64,000 nt of DNA, taken from an unicellular cyanobacterium SU3 (lineage in GTDB: Bacteria; Cyanobacteriota; Cyanobacteriia; Cyanobacteriales; Microcystaceae). The notes under the pieces were generated by a model, which was given only the letters and a program-made list of their open reading frames with translations, ran no database searches and had not been told where the DNA came from. Shown here in pieces: positions 55,393 through 64,000 of this stretch. Numbering within the stretch: the stretch's first letter is position 1; every line of letters starts with the position of its first letter. Location: positions 1-64,000 of the forward strand of contig NETF01000182.1 in NCBI GenBank assembly GCA_002172675.1. Reading direction: 5' to 3'. Made by a program: the position numbers and the translations under genes.

Positions 55393-56457
55393 TTAATTTT
55401 TAACCGAAGAAGTTCTATATTTTTTAGCTAAACCGAGAAAACCCAGTAAAAGGAGACCCAAGAAAGAGGAAGGCTCAGGAACCGTTTGAGTGGGATTAGG
55501 ATTAGTCGGATTACAGGGAGAATGACCCCCATCATGATCATGTCCACCATGACTATGGTCATGTCCGCCGCTACCATCTTGAAACGTTGTAGATTCACAA
55601 ATAGCCTCTGCTGAATACTCGATATCTTGGTTGGTTCCTGCGAATAATCCAGCATGGTTTCCTTTACCTACCCACATATGAATCATATGGAAACCAGCAC
55701 TAACCCCTCGATTAAAGGGAGGAAAAGAATTTGAAGGCTCTTCTAAGGGAAATAGAATAGAATCAGGATCGTCCAAAGATTTGAGAATTTCTGCAATAAA
55801 CGTTGCATCATCGTAAGATTGTTGAAAATCCACTTGTTGGGGGTCTAAGTTTCCATCCTCGTCCACAGCATACAAATTCTCAATCAGTACGTCTTTGTGC
55901 TGATGCCATTGTGCATCGGGAAACATATCAAAAACAGTTGGAGTTGGTCTTTCTGTGGTTGCTTTATGTTGAGCGTAGAGTTCAGTTAATTGTTCTGGCG
56001 TTAGACTATCTAAAGCTCCGCTTTGTTGTAGTTGTTGAAAAACAGGAACTAGAGGTTTGTATAATTCAGATGCCCAAAAAACTCCCAATAATTCTCCATT
56101 AAGTCCAATATTTAAACCAGCAGGTTTATAGGGGTTTGCCTCCATATCGGTGATGTCAATATATTCGGGATTATAATTAAACCAATGAACCCCATGATCA
56201 ATCCATTGTGGTGTAAGAGGAATAAATCCGTCACTAATGGCATTTTTTACCCCACCTGGACCTAAATAAGGTTCAATATTACTAAAAACTCCCTCGATAA
56301 TGTCTTTTTGCTCCTCATTAAAGTCGTCACCGTAATAGTCGTAAAACTCAGCCAAGTTAGTAATGTCAGCCGTATGAGCCGATGCGCTAGAGTTGAATCC
56401 TAATGTGGAACCACAAGCTATACCGATTGCTAATATTGTGGAATTGATTTTTAACAT
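55393..56457 (-). CDS. PEP-CTERM sorted secreted protein, metal-binding candidate
   Basis: 354 residues. Signal peptide (1-about 27, ...SSASAHTA) and a C-terminal sorting signal (VPEPSSFLGLLLLGFLGLAK then basic residues), marking export and exosortase processing. The core has conserved-looking histidines (WHQHKD, AGFHMIHMWVGKGNHAGLF) and the tail a Gly/His/Asp-rich stretch (GGHDHSHGGHDHDGGHSPC) that should bind metal. The enzymatic role is unknown. Confidence 0.75.
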   Translation of the reverse strand: MLKINSTILAIGIACGSTLGFNSSASAHTADITNLAEFYDYYGDDFNEEQKDIIEGVFSNIEPYLGPGGVKNAISDGFIPLTPQWIDHGVHWFNYNPEYIDITDMEANPYKPAGLNIGLNGELLGVFWASELYKPLVPVFQQLQQSGALDSLTPEQLTELYAQHKATTERPTPTVFDMFPDAQWHQHKDVLIENLYAVDEDGNLDPQQVDFQQSYDDATFIAEILKSLDDPDSILFPLEEPSNSFPPFNRGVSAGFHMIHMWVGKGNHAGLFAGTNQDIEYSAEAICESTTFQDGSGGHDHSHGGHDHDGGHSPCNPTNPNPTQTVPEPSSFLGLLLLGFLGLAKKYRTSSVKN

Positions 56458-56883
56458 GATGAATCCTCTACGATTTGGATGTGTCTGATGAAGATATCTG
56501 ACTTAATAATGTTTCTTTCTTTTATCTAAGATTTTCAAGACTCCAATGTGATAGTGAAGTAAATCAGTTTAGAAAACATAGAGACTAACCGAAAATCACT
56601 CTGGAACGAAGGATGGAAAAATACTTTATTAATGTTCAACCAATTTGACTCATGACTCCATGACCTTAGTTAGACCTCACAATACATTCATATTAATTTA
56701 GCAAAAGACAGACAAAATCGTTGAGAAACTTTTTTATTATTAGCATTGTGTAACATAAATACAAAGTTTTTAACAAGGGAAATTTCCACTAGGGTTTAGC
56801 TAGAAAAATCAAGGTTAAAGGTTCAATTTTGGTGCTTAATTTAGATTAAGTCTCCCTTGCTTATTGTTTATAGGTTTTACAGA
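56458..56883. other. 426-bp intergenic region, no gene seen
   Basis: The region is AT-rich and has no convincing frame on either strand. It should contain the promoter of the minus-strand PEP-CTERM gene. No repeat, tRNA or clear terminator was recognised. Confidence 0.6.
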
Positions 56884-57327
56884 TTAAAGCCAAAGTGACC
56901 ATAATAAATTATTAGGATGAATAGATGAAACCATTTGTCCACCACAGAAAACGGGGCGATTTTCACTAAACCAAAGAAAAAGAGAACCTTTTAGATTAAA
57001 TACGTTTTCATAGCCCATATTTTGCAGTCGTTGAGCCAAAATAGCAGAACGATAACCCACCGAACAATAAGTAACAATTATTCTAGAGGAAGAACATTGA
57101 ATAAAAGGCTCTATTTCAGGTAAATCATGAGGCATAAAATAAGCTCCCCCAAGATGACTAATTGCGTATTCTAGGGGAGTTCTAGCATCCAAAAGTAAGG
57201 GATTGGTTTTGCTTTTATCTTCAAGTAAAATGGCTAATTCTTCAGTTGAAATATGATTAACATTAGGAAATTTTAGGTCAATGAGGGAGTTTAATAAAGT
57301 CCATTTTAAAGCGTGACAAATTCTCAT
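56884..57327 (-). CDS. Rhodanese-domain protein
   Basis: 147 residues. The rhodanese fold is visible in LLLDARTPLEYAISHLGGAY, and the active-site loop is CSVGYRS with the catalytic cysteine. The protein transfers sulfur or uses a related chemistry. It lies 11 bp after the glycosyltransferase gene on the same strand and is probably cotranscribed with it. Confidence 0.82.
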   Translation of the reverse strand: MRICHALKWTLLNSLIDLKFPNVNHISTEELAILLEDKSKTNPLLLDARTPLEYAISHLGGAYFMPHDLPEIEPFIQCSSSRIIVTYCSVGYRSAILAQRLQNMGYENVFNLKGSLFLWFSENRPVFCGGQMVSSIHPNNLLWSLWL

Positions 57328-57338
57328 AATTAGATAAA

Positions 57339-58073
57339 TTAACGAATATCAGCATAGAATTGTTTGAGATAATCAGCATTAACCCCTAAACCCCATAAAA
57401 TCCCTATCCAAAGATAAATCATATTAGCTTTGAGTGATCCCAATTTAGCCACACGACGATCAGAAGATTCCACCACACGATTGAGTAAGTAGATGCGGCC
57501 ATAAGCAACTAACTTCAAACATAAATCAGCATCTTCCATGATGGGAAGATTCGCGTCAAAACCACCACATTGCCAAAAATTACGCCGACGACAAAACATA
57601 ACTTGATCTCCGAATAATAATCGCAAACCCTTGAATAAAAATAGATAGGGACGAAACACTAAAGGTGCATAGTAAGTTTTGAGATAATTGTGTAATGAAG
57701 TTCCCCATCGAGTCGTCTGATCTCCTTTCATCAAAGAAATAAAGCCACCACAAGCAATTTTGTGATCATTCAAAGTCTTTTCGATCAAGGTAACTAAATC
57801 ACCGGGAACTAAAGTATCAGCATGAACAAAGCATAAGTAGTCTCCCGTGGCAAGTTTTGCTCCTTCGTTCATCTGTATTCCTCTTCCTTTTGCAGAAGAA
57901 GTTATTAAAATTCCCTCATAATTCTTAGCTATACGAACTGTATCGTCTTCACTACCACCATCGACAACAATAATTTCAGTCGGAGAGGGTTCTAATAACG
58001 TTAGATAGGATAGGGTTTGCTCTAAACACGCTTCTTCATTGAGAGTGGGAATAATAATCGAAAGACTGGCCAT
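57339..58073 (-). CDS. TIGR04283-type family 2 glycosyltransferase
   Basis: 244 residues of GT-A fold. N-terminal MASLSIIIPTLNEEACLEQT, EIIVVDGGSEDDTVRIAKNY, then DYLCFVHADTLVPGDLVTLI (DxD-like HAD) and MEDADLCLKLVAYGRIYLL. The TIGR04283 group is often linked to arsenosugar or rSAM/seleno clusters; its substrate here is unknown. It is followed by a rhodanese gene, a common pairing in cyanobacteria. Confidence 0.8.
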   Translation of the reverse strand: MASLSIIIPTLNEEACLEQTLSYLTLLEPSPTEIIVVDGGSEDDTVRIAKNYEGILITSSAKGRGIQMNEGAKLATGDYLCFVHADTLVPGDLVTLIEKTLNDHKIACGGFISLMKGDQTTRWGTSLHNYLKTYYAPLVFRPYLFLFKGLRLLFGDQVMFCRRRNFWQCGGFDANLPIMEDADLCLKLVAYGRIYLLNRVVESSDRRVAKLGSLKANMIYLWIGILWGLGVNADYLKQFYADIR

Positions 58074-58123
58074 GAAAATCAGTTTTTGTAATAATATTAC
58101 AATATTTAATTATTCCTTGATTA

Positions 58124-59662
58124 ATGAAACGAAGAGACTTCCTAATAACAACCCTTTTAAGTTCTGGTTTGATTATCAGTGATCCATTAAACACTCAAGC
58201 TGCTTCTATTCCAGACTTTCCTAACTCTCCTTTTACCTTGGGGGTTGCTTCAGGAGATCCTCTAAGCGATCGCGTTATTATTTGGACTAGATTAGCACCA
58301 GATCCCCTCCAAAGGGGCGGAATGCCTAACATAGAGATTCCTGTTCAATGGAAAATGGCAAAAGACCCCAAAATGAGTGAAATTGTCCGTCAAGGGACGG
58401 TTATGGCAACCCCAGAATTAGGTCATTCGGTTCATGTGGATGTAACTCAACTCGAAGCAAACCAGGTTTATTGGTATCAGTTTCAAGTAGGAGACTATGA
58501 AAGTGCGATCGCTAGAACTAAAACGTTACCGAACCCTAATACTTCCGTTGACAAGGTAAAATTTGCCTTTGCATCCTGTCAAGACTGGCAAAATGGTTAT
58601 TATGTTGCTCATAAACATCTAGCAAAAGAAGACCTTGATTTTGTCGTATTTTTGGGGGACTATATTTATGAGCGATCGGGTGGTCAAAATGCAGTTCGTC
58701 AGCATCAAGGAAAAGACTGCTTAACCATAGAAGATTATCGTAACCGTTATGCTCAATATAAGAGCGATCCTAACTTACAAGCGTCTCATCATCGTTTTCC
58801 TTGGATCATGACTTGGGATGATCACGAAGTTGATAATAATTACGCTAACTTAAGTCCAGAAGATAATCAAACTTTAGAAGCATTTCAAGCTCGACGCAAA
58901 GCAGCTTATCAAGCGTATTATGAACACACCCCTATCCGTGTTGCTTTCCAACCAGGGGAAGACATTACCCTATATCGTAGTTTTGATCTAGGTAACTTAG
59001 GTAAGTTAATGGTATTGGATACAAGACAATATCGTAGCGATCAACCCTGTGGAGATAGAGCAAAACCCCGTTGTCCAGAAGCTGAAAGTGAAACAACAAC
59101 CTTATTGGGAACCGAACAAGAACAATGGTTACAATCCCAACTCTCCAATAGTTCAGCTTCTTGGAATATTATTGCACAACAAATTATGATGGCTCAATAC
59201 GATTTTGATCCTCGTCCTCAACAGGAAATTTTTAATATGGATCAATGGGATGGTTATCTAGCGTCTCGTCGTCGTTTGCTGAATTTTTTATATAATAATA
59301 AAATTTCTAATCCCGTCGTGATTTCAGGGGATCTTCATTCGAGTTGGGTTAACGATCTCAAATTAGATTTTGATGATCCAACCTCTCCAACAGTGGCAAC
59401 GGAGTTTGTGGGAACCGCTATCTCTTCACAGTTTCCTCAGCAGTATATTGGACCAATCAAATTAGCTAGAATAGCTAACCGTCATGTCAAGTTTTTTGAA
59501 GGAACTAAACACGGATACGTGCGTTGTACCGTAACTCCAGACTATTTTAAAAGCGATTATCAAGTGGTATCAAGCGTCTCAGATCCAGATGCTTCTCTCA
59601 ATACATTACAGTCATTTATAGTGAAAAATGGTCAACCTGGGGCAGTACAAGATTCAGCTTAG
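58124..59662 (+). CDS. phoD: PhoD-family alkaline phosphatase, Tat-exported
   Basis: 512 residues. The N-terminus MKRRDFLITTLLSSGLI is a twin-arginine signal; the mature domain has a fibronectin-like N-terminal part (GVASGDPLSDRVIIWTRLAP) and the metallophosphatase core (FAFASCQDWQNGYY, FLGDYIYE, TWDDHEVDNNY, SGDLHSSWVNDL). PhoD hydrolyses phosphomono- and diesters outside the cytoplasm, usually with Ca and Fe. Phosphate control is expected, but I found no clear Pho box. Confidence 0.9.
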   Translation: MKRRDFLITTLLSSGLIISDPLNTQAASIPDFPNSPFTLGVASGDPLSDRVIIWTRLAPDPLQRGGMPNIEIPVQWKMAKDPKMSEIVRQGTVMATPELGHSVHVDVTQLEANQVYWYQFQVGDYESAIARTKTLPNPNTSVDKVKFAFASCQDWQNGYYVAHKHLAKEDLDFVVFLGDYIYERSGGQNAVRQHQGKDCLTIEDYRNRYAQYKSDPNLQASHHRFPWIMTWDDHEVDNNYANLSPEDNQTLEAFQARRKAAYQAYYEHTPIRVAFQPGEDITLYRSFDLGNLGKLMVLDTRQYRSDQPCGDRAKPRCPEAESETTTLLGTEQEQWLQSQLSNSSASWNIIAQQIMMAQYDFDPRPQQEIFNMDQWDGYLASRRRLLNFLYNNKISNPVVISGDLHSSWVNDLKLDFDDPTSPTVATEFVGTAISSQFPQQYIGPIKLARIANRHVKFFEGTKHGYVRCTVTPDYFKSDYQVVSSVSDPDASLNTLQSFIVKNGQPGAVQDSA

Positions 59663-59711
59663 CTTAACCAGATAAATTAGAATTGAAAGCAATATCTTTT
59701 GGCATAACTTT

Positions 59712-60476
59712 ATGACAAACGTAGTTGATGTTACCTCAAAAAATTCGTTACCCGATCATACTCAATTACCCGACTCCGACGGTACTTTTGTGAAAAATTT
59801 TCAGGAACATCCTCAAAGCATTTTACTCACTGAATCAATCTGGTCAAAATTGGAACAGTTACATCCTGATGGACGATTTGCTATTGGACAAGATAGTGGT
59901 ATTTATTGGCGAATAACTGAACCACCACAAAGAGGTGCAGAAGCACCGGACTGGTTTTATGTAGCAAATGTTCCTTCTACTTTGGATGGACAAATGAGAC
60001 GGTCTTATGTATTATGGCAAGAAATCATAGCCCCTTCCATTGTGATTGAATTTGTGTCAGGTAATGGAGAAGAAGAAAGAGATCAAACTCCCTACAAGGG
60101 CAAATTTTGGGTTTATGAACAGGCCATTCGTGTTCCTTTTTATGCTATTTATGAGGTGGAAAAGTCCAGTGTAGAAGTTTATCATCTCTTAGAAGGTAAA
60201 TATCAATTGATGTCACCCAACGAAAGGGAACATTATTGTATTCCACCTTTGGGGGTAGAATTAGGACTTTGGCAAGGAATTTATAAAAATGTGGAACTTC
60301 CTTGGTTACGTTGGTGGGATAAGCAAGGGAAGTTGTTACCTACCCCAGAAGAAGTTGTTATACAAGAAAAACAACGGGCTGAGCAAGAAAGACAACGAGC
60401 TGAGCAAGAAAAACAACGGGCTGATCGTTTAGCAGAAAAATTACGAGAATTAGGGGTTAATTTAGACGAAATTTAG
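59712..60476 (+). CDS. Uma2-family (DUF820) endonuclease-like protein with coiled-coil tail
   Basis: 254 residues. The Uma2 core is DGRFAIGQDSGIYWRI, SYVLWQEIIAPSIVIEFVSG and FWVYEQAIRVPFYAIYEV (PD-(D/E)XK-like residues D, E and K region). The C-terminus (about 212-254) is a heptad coiled coil with the repeated EKQRAEQERQRAEQEKQRAD. This copy is intact, in contrast to the decayed Uma2 gene at 50752. The function of the family is uncertain. Confidence 0.82.
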   Translation: MTNVVDVTSKNSLPDHTQLPDSDGTFVKNFQEHPQSILLTESIWSKLEQLHPDGRFAIGQDSGIYWRITEPPQRGAEAPDWFYVANVPSTLDGQMRRSYVLWQEIIAPSIVIEFVSGNGEEERDQTPYKGKFWVYEQAIRVPFYAIYEVEKSSVEVYHLLEGKYQLMSPNEREHYCIPPLGVELGLWQGIYKNVELPWLRWWDKQGKLLPTPEEVVIQEKQRAEQERQRAEQEKQRADRLAEKLRELGVNLDEI

Positions 60477-60501
60477 TTTCTAATTTGCAGTTGTGGGAAC
60501 C

Positions 60502-60633
60502 TTACCCTAACCAAATAAAACGACTCCACAAGAATAGGATAATAGCTGCACTGAGTCCAAAGGGTGTGGCTAAAAATTCTACAAAGTCTAGGATGACTAA
60601 AAAATATTTTAAAATTGTTAACGAGCTTTCCAT
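60502..60633 (-). CDS. Possible 43-residue single-pass membrane protein
   Basis: ATG 60633 starts a 43-codon frame: MESSLTILKYFLVILDFVEF, then LATPFGLSAAIILFLWSRFI and WLG. It is almost entirely hydrophobic, with one or two helices. The ribosome site is weak (TGGGGGT 7 bases upstream). It lies alone in a 430-bp gap and converges on the Uma2 gene. Without homologues it stays uncertain. Confidence 0.4.
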   Translation of the reverse strand: MESSLTILKYFLVILDFVEFLATPFGLSAAIILFLWSRFIWLG

Positions 60634-60908
60634 GGGTTGACCCCCAAAAATTTAGTAAAAGGATATCTTATTTTCAGGATACGTAGGATTTTCGTCTATA
60701 ATTCTAGTCTCCCCATTGTTTTTTTATTGGTTCCTTATCCGTTACAAATTGTAACATAAAAGTTTAAACTAAGCATTCCAGACGAAAAAAATCCTCTATA
60801 AGTTCCCTCAACTCCATACTATAAGCTAGGTTTCAACGATTCCGTATCAATAGACATCATTTAAACATTACAAAAGAATGCTTAAATCGCTATACTCAAT
60901 ATACTCAA

Positions 60909-61778
60909 TTAATTAAGAATTGTTGCTGCTGTCAATTCTGCTTTTTCTAAATGGGGAACATGACCACATTTGGGAATCCAAATTAATTCACTATTGGGAA
61001 TTAATTCCTTAAATTTATTAGCATCTTTTGTGCCTAAAATTTTGTCATTCTCTCCCCAAATAATGGTCGTTTCTTGTTGAAGATTAACAATTTCTTGCTT
61101 AAAAGAACCATAACCACCACTTTTGGCAAAAGAAATTAATCCTTGACTCCATCTCTCACAGTTAAGATGTAAAGCAGCACAAAGTTGAGCATCTTTACTG
61201 GCAAAACTTTTATCATAATAAGCAGATTCACTAATCTTTTGTCTCACTGCAAGATTACGTAAAAATGCTGTTGATAAATAGTCTAGGGGAGGAAACATAA
61301 ACTTTCCTATCTTTGGGGGTGCAGCTAAACCAGCACTATCTATTAATACTAATTTTTTCACCGCTTCTGGATAGGTTAAGGTAAAATCAATAGCGGTTGC
61401 ACCCCCCATAGAAGCACCTACTAAAATAACAGGTTGCTCAATTAAAGTTTTCCACGTAGAGTATAAATGAGTTTTAATATTCTCAGCACTAAATAACAGT
61501 TCGCTATTTCTCTTAGTAAATCCAAATCCTAATAAATCAATTGCCCAAGTTTGATGACGTTGCGACAAAATGGGCAAAAGACGACGAAATTCTAATAGAG
61601 AACTATCAAACCCATGAATTAGTAGAATGGGTGTGTTTCCTTGACCTTTACACACATAACTGGTACTAATTGATTGAGGCGATAAAGGGGTTAGAATGTC
61701 CTCAAATTGAATGGAATTAACGAGATCAAGAGATGCTTTTTCTGTTAACTTTTGGGCTTCAAAGGGAAGGAAAACCAT
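60909..61778 (-). CDS. Alpha/beta hydrolase
   Basis: 289 residues: LIHGFDSSLLEFRRLLPILS oxyanion region, GASMGGATAI nucleophile elbow, IWGENDKILGTKD acid and KCGHVPHLEKAEL base. The overall sequence resembles cyanobacterial esterase or haloalkane-dehalogenase-like hydrolases; the substrate is unknown. It lies 88 bp after the sigma factor gene on the same strand. Confidence 0.8.
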   Translation of the reverse strand: MVFLPFEAQKLTEKASLDLVNSIQFEDILTPLSPQSISTSYVCKGQGNTPILLIHGFDSSLLEFRRLLPILSQRHQTWAIDLLGFGFTKRNSELLFSAENIKTHLYSTWKTLIEQPVILVGASMGGATAIDFTLTYPEAVKKLVLIDSAGLAAPPKIGKFMFPPLDYLSTAFLRNLAVRQKISESAYYDKSFASKDAQLCAALHLNCERWSQGLISFAKSGGYGSFKQEIVNLQQETTIIWGENDKILGTKDANKFKELIPNSELIWIPKCGHVPHLEKAELTAATILN

Positions 61779-61866
61779 AGGAAATGTCTAGGGAGAAAAT
61801 AACCTGGACAGATTATATCATATTAATTATTTATCTCCCTAAAATTACCGTCAGACATTTCTATTT

Positions 61867-62760
61867 TTAACCCGCTAGTCTTTCAACATTACTACTTTGT
61901 TTTCGTAAAATTCTTAACGCACGACTATAAATTTGACGGGCCCTTTCATGACTAATACCACATTGTTCACCAATGGCTTTATAACTCAATTGTTTGCCAT
62001 CTCGCAAACCAAAACGTAGAATAATCACTTCTTTTTGTCTAGGAGATAGATTCTCTAACATACGATTGATTTGAGAAACCTTCTCTTGTTGTTTCACAAA
62101 ATCACTCGGAGAAACCCCATCTTCATCAGGTAATAATTGCCCTAACTCTGTGTTATTTTCATCGATAACAATGTTCAAACTTCGAGACTTTGTTTTGAAC
62201 GCTGCTTGCTGTAGAAATCGTAACTTATCAACCGAGATATCCATGTTTTCAGCAATCTCTTGTTGAGTGGGTTTTCTACCCAATTTTAAAGTTAATTCTC
62301 GGATAGATTTACGATATTTGTTGAGGTTTTCATTAATATGAATGGGTAAACGAATGGTACGACTTTGTTCTGCGATTGCCCTTGTTATTCCTTGTCTTAT
62401 CCACCAATAGGCATAGGTAGAAAACTTATAACCACGAGAGGGATCAAATTTCTCTACCCCGCGAATTAATCCTAAGCTTCCTTCTTGAATTAAGTCTAAT
62501 AAAGATAGGCCAGAATTTAGGTATTTCTTAGCAATGGATACTACCAGACGTAAATTAGCCTGGATCATTTTATCCCTTGCTCTTTGTCCTATTACGACAA
62601 TTTTCTTTTCTTCTTTGGTTAACTCTTCTTTTTCTAATAAGGGTAACATTGCCTGAATTTCTTCGGCTAGTTTGATTTCTTCAGCCCCTGAAAGTAAGGG
62701 GGTTTTACCAATAGACTGAAGGTAATGACGGACGGTATCTACTTTTTTCTTGGTTGGCAT
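61867..62760 (-). CDS. Group 2 sigma-70 factor (RpoD-like, non-essential type)
   Basis: 297 residues: region 1.2 ([20 protein letters not shown]), 2 ([40 protein letters not shown]), 3 ([20 protein letters not shown]) and 4 ([20 protein letters not shown] with helix-turn-helix [14 protein letters not shown]). The short N-terminus and near-complete regions 2-4 identify a group 2 factor, like the SigB-SigE set. Which member cannot be told without alignment. Confidence 0.88.
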   Translation of the reverse strand: MPTKKKVDTVRHYLQSIGKTPLLSGAEEIKLAEEIQAMLPLLEKEELTKEEKKIVVIGQRARDKMIQANLRLVVSIAKKYLNSGLSLLDLIQEGSLGLIRGVEKFDPSRGYKFSTYAYWWIRQGITRAIAEQSRTIRLPIHINENLNKYRKSIRELTLKLGRKPTQQEIAENMDISVDKLRFLQQAAFKTKSRSLNIVIDENNTELGQLLPDEDGVSPSDFVKQQEKVSQINRMLENLSPRQKEVIILRFGLRDGKQLSYKAIGEQCGISHERARQIYSRALRILRKQSSNVERLAG

Positions 62761-63098
62761 GTTTAGTTAACTCTTTAATTATTTGTGTTTACAGGTATTG
62801 TGAGGGAAAAATACGCGGACAATTATTATCTAAATCTCGATCGCGATTTCTTTTTTTCTTAGCAAAATGTCACTCAGTATTCAGTATTGATAGGACTTAT
62901 CTATACCCTAATTGTAAAGGAAAATTAAATTTTTTGCAAGTTGTTACCCTGTACTAACTGAAAAATTGTTATCATTAATGTCTCAACTAAATAGTGGGAC
63001 AGGAAAAAGAGAATAAATTCAGCAGTTAGTAATCGGTAGCTTTTTCCTTTAAAATAGAAATAAGGCATAACCTTTGATAGCTTAATGTGTGACTTTGA
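62761..63098. other. 338-bp divergent promoter region between the sigma factor and helicase genes
   Basis: No gene is visible. The region should hold the promoters of both flanking genes. A palindromic CGATCGCG near 62840 is HIP1-related. Nothing else is recognised. Confidence 0.55.
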
Positions 63099-64000
63099 GT
63101 GAAACAATCATTAACCTCTAGTGAACTAAATATTCAAGACCTATTCCCCTTTCAACTTGACCGCTTTCAAGTAGAAGCGATCGCTGCGTTAAATCAAGGA
63201 AAATCTGTGGTAGTCTGCGCCCCAACTGGCTCAGGAAAAACAGTGATAGGAGAATTTGCCACATATCGGGCTTTACATTTAGGTAAACGGATTTTCTATA
63301 CTACTCCTCTAAAAGCTCTCTCAAATCAAAAATTCCGCGACTTCCAGGAAAAATTTGCCAATACAAAAGAAGGCATAGAAGAAGACAAAGTCGGACTAAT
63401 CACAGGGGATACAGTCATCAACCCCAACGCCGATATTGTGATTATGACTACAGAAATTTTTCGTAATATGCTTTACGAGACCCCCATCGGTGAAGTAGGG
63501 ACTTCCTTAGAAAATGTGGCCACGGTAATATTAGATGAATGCCATTATATTAGTAATCGCGGACGGGGTACGGTATGGGAAGAATCCATTATTTATTGTC
63601 CCCCCACCATTCAATTAGTCGCCCTCTCTGCAACCATCGGCAACCCAGAAGAATTAACCGACTGGATCAACCAAGTCCGAAAAACCGCCCCTAACGTAGC
63701 CCCAGAAGAAACCGCTATCAGCTTATGTGAACTGATTAACTCCGATTTTCGCCCTGTTCCCCTGCGCTTCTACTTCAGTCAAAAAAACGGCCTCTATCCC
63801 CTCCTCAACCAACAACAAACCGCCCTTAACCCCCGTCTCAAACCCAAAGGCAACCGCAAAAAACGCAGACGCATCAAACGGAGTGAATGTCCCACCCCAA
63901 TGATGGTGGTCAAACAACTCTATGACAAAGACCTCTTACCCGCGATTTACGTCATCTTTAGCCGTCGAGAATGCGATCGCGCCGTACAAAAACTAGAAGG
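63099..64000 (+). CDS. Ski2-like DEAD/DEAH-box RNA helicase, 3' part cut by the window edge
   Basis: From GTG 63099 (VKQSLTSSELNIQDLFPFQL), directly after an in-frame stop, 300 codons are open to the edge. Motifs: Q-like DRFQVEAIAALNQG, Walker A APTGSGKT (41-48), DECH box (about 146-149, LDECHYIS), SAT (about 177-179), then a basic insert (KPKGNRKKRRRIKR) and FSRRECDRAVQKL. This is the Ski2/Mtr4-like family that unwinds RNA; cyanobacterial members are of uncertain role. The remainder, including the C-terminal helicase domain, lies outside the window. Confidence 0.85.
   Translation, partial: MKQSLTSSELNIQDLFPFQLDRFQVEAIAALNQGKSVVVCAPTGSGKTVIGEFATYRALHLGKRIFYTTPLKALSNQKFRDFQEKFANTKEGIEEDKVGLITGDTVINPNADIVIMTTEIFRNMLYETPIGEVGTSLENVATVILDECHYISNRGRGTVWEESIIYCPPTIQLVALSATIGNPEELTDWINQVRKTAPNVAPEETAISLCELINSDFRPVPLRFYFSQKNGLYPLLNQQQTALNPRLKPKGNRKKRRRIKRSECPTPMMVVKQLYDKDLLPAIYVIFSRRECDRAVQKLE

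Overview
The window is chromosomal DNA of a unicellular beta-cyanobacterium, most like the Crocosphaera/Cyanothece group. It carries a beta-carboxysome operon (ccmK2-K1-L-M-N), NDH-1 CO2-uptake subunits, the chlorophyll enzyme chlH, a COP23-type protein, a GUN4 domain, cyanobacterial-type mreBCD and many HIP1 octamers (GCGATCGC). Base composition is AT-rich throughout. The genus is inferred from gene content, not from an alignment.

Layout. 1-712: the 3' end of an IS200/IS605-type element abutting a truncated VWA/DUF2201 gene. 949-10206: two secreted GHL10 glycoside-hydrolase-like proteins, an amidohydrolase, an FMN alpha-hydroxyacid oxidase, an LRV-repeat protein, a toxin-antitoxin pair whose toxin is broken, and an ABC exporter. 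10358-20511: the inorganic-carbon region, with the ccm operon on the minus strand, an ndhD1/D2-type gene on the minus strand and ndhF4-ndhD4 on the plus strand. 20618-26606: small proteins, a hydrolase, gatA, cryptochrome DASH and a sirohydrochlorin chelatase. 26799-31882: COP23, a protease-GUN4 fusion and a 14-repeat WD40 membrane protein. 31911-35749, minus strand: a CobA-HemD fusion, a Ser/Thr kinase, QueD and a DUF1622 protein.

35951-40616 is an eight-gene operon matching in order and content the Synechocystis slr0144-slr0151 cluster linked to photosystem II assembly and repair. It encodes two V4R proteins, two phycobilisome-like proteins without the usual bilin cysteine, two different [2Fe-2S] ferredoxins, a small repeat protein and a TPR membrane protein, and ends at a strong terminator. 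It is the best candidate here for a poorly understood system. tRNA-Asp, ssb and mreBCD follow.

44112-51327 holds an intact hicAB, a hicB fragment, chlH behind a long leader with helically phased TGTCA boxes, a two-gene unknown operon, and a decayed hicB-Uma2 pair with three in-frame stops. The rest carries a 51-codon membrane protein, a B12-binding radical SAM protein, a DUF2949 gene behind three TTGACA boxes spaced 11 bp apart, argG, a PEP-CTERM protein, a glycosyltransferase-rhodanese pair, phoD, a Uma2 protein, a hydrolase, a group 2 sigma factor and the start of a Ski2-like helicase cut by the window edge.

Together the genes cover CO2 concentration, tetrapyrrole synthesis (chlH, cobA-hemD, cbiX, a GUN4 domain), photosystem upkeep and cell shape. 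Between them lie several decayed toxin-antitoxin and mobile-element remnants. I saw no CRISPR array, rRNA or prophage. All family calls come from reading the sequence and were not checked by database search.
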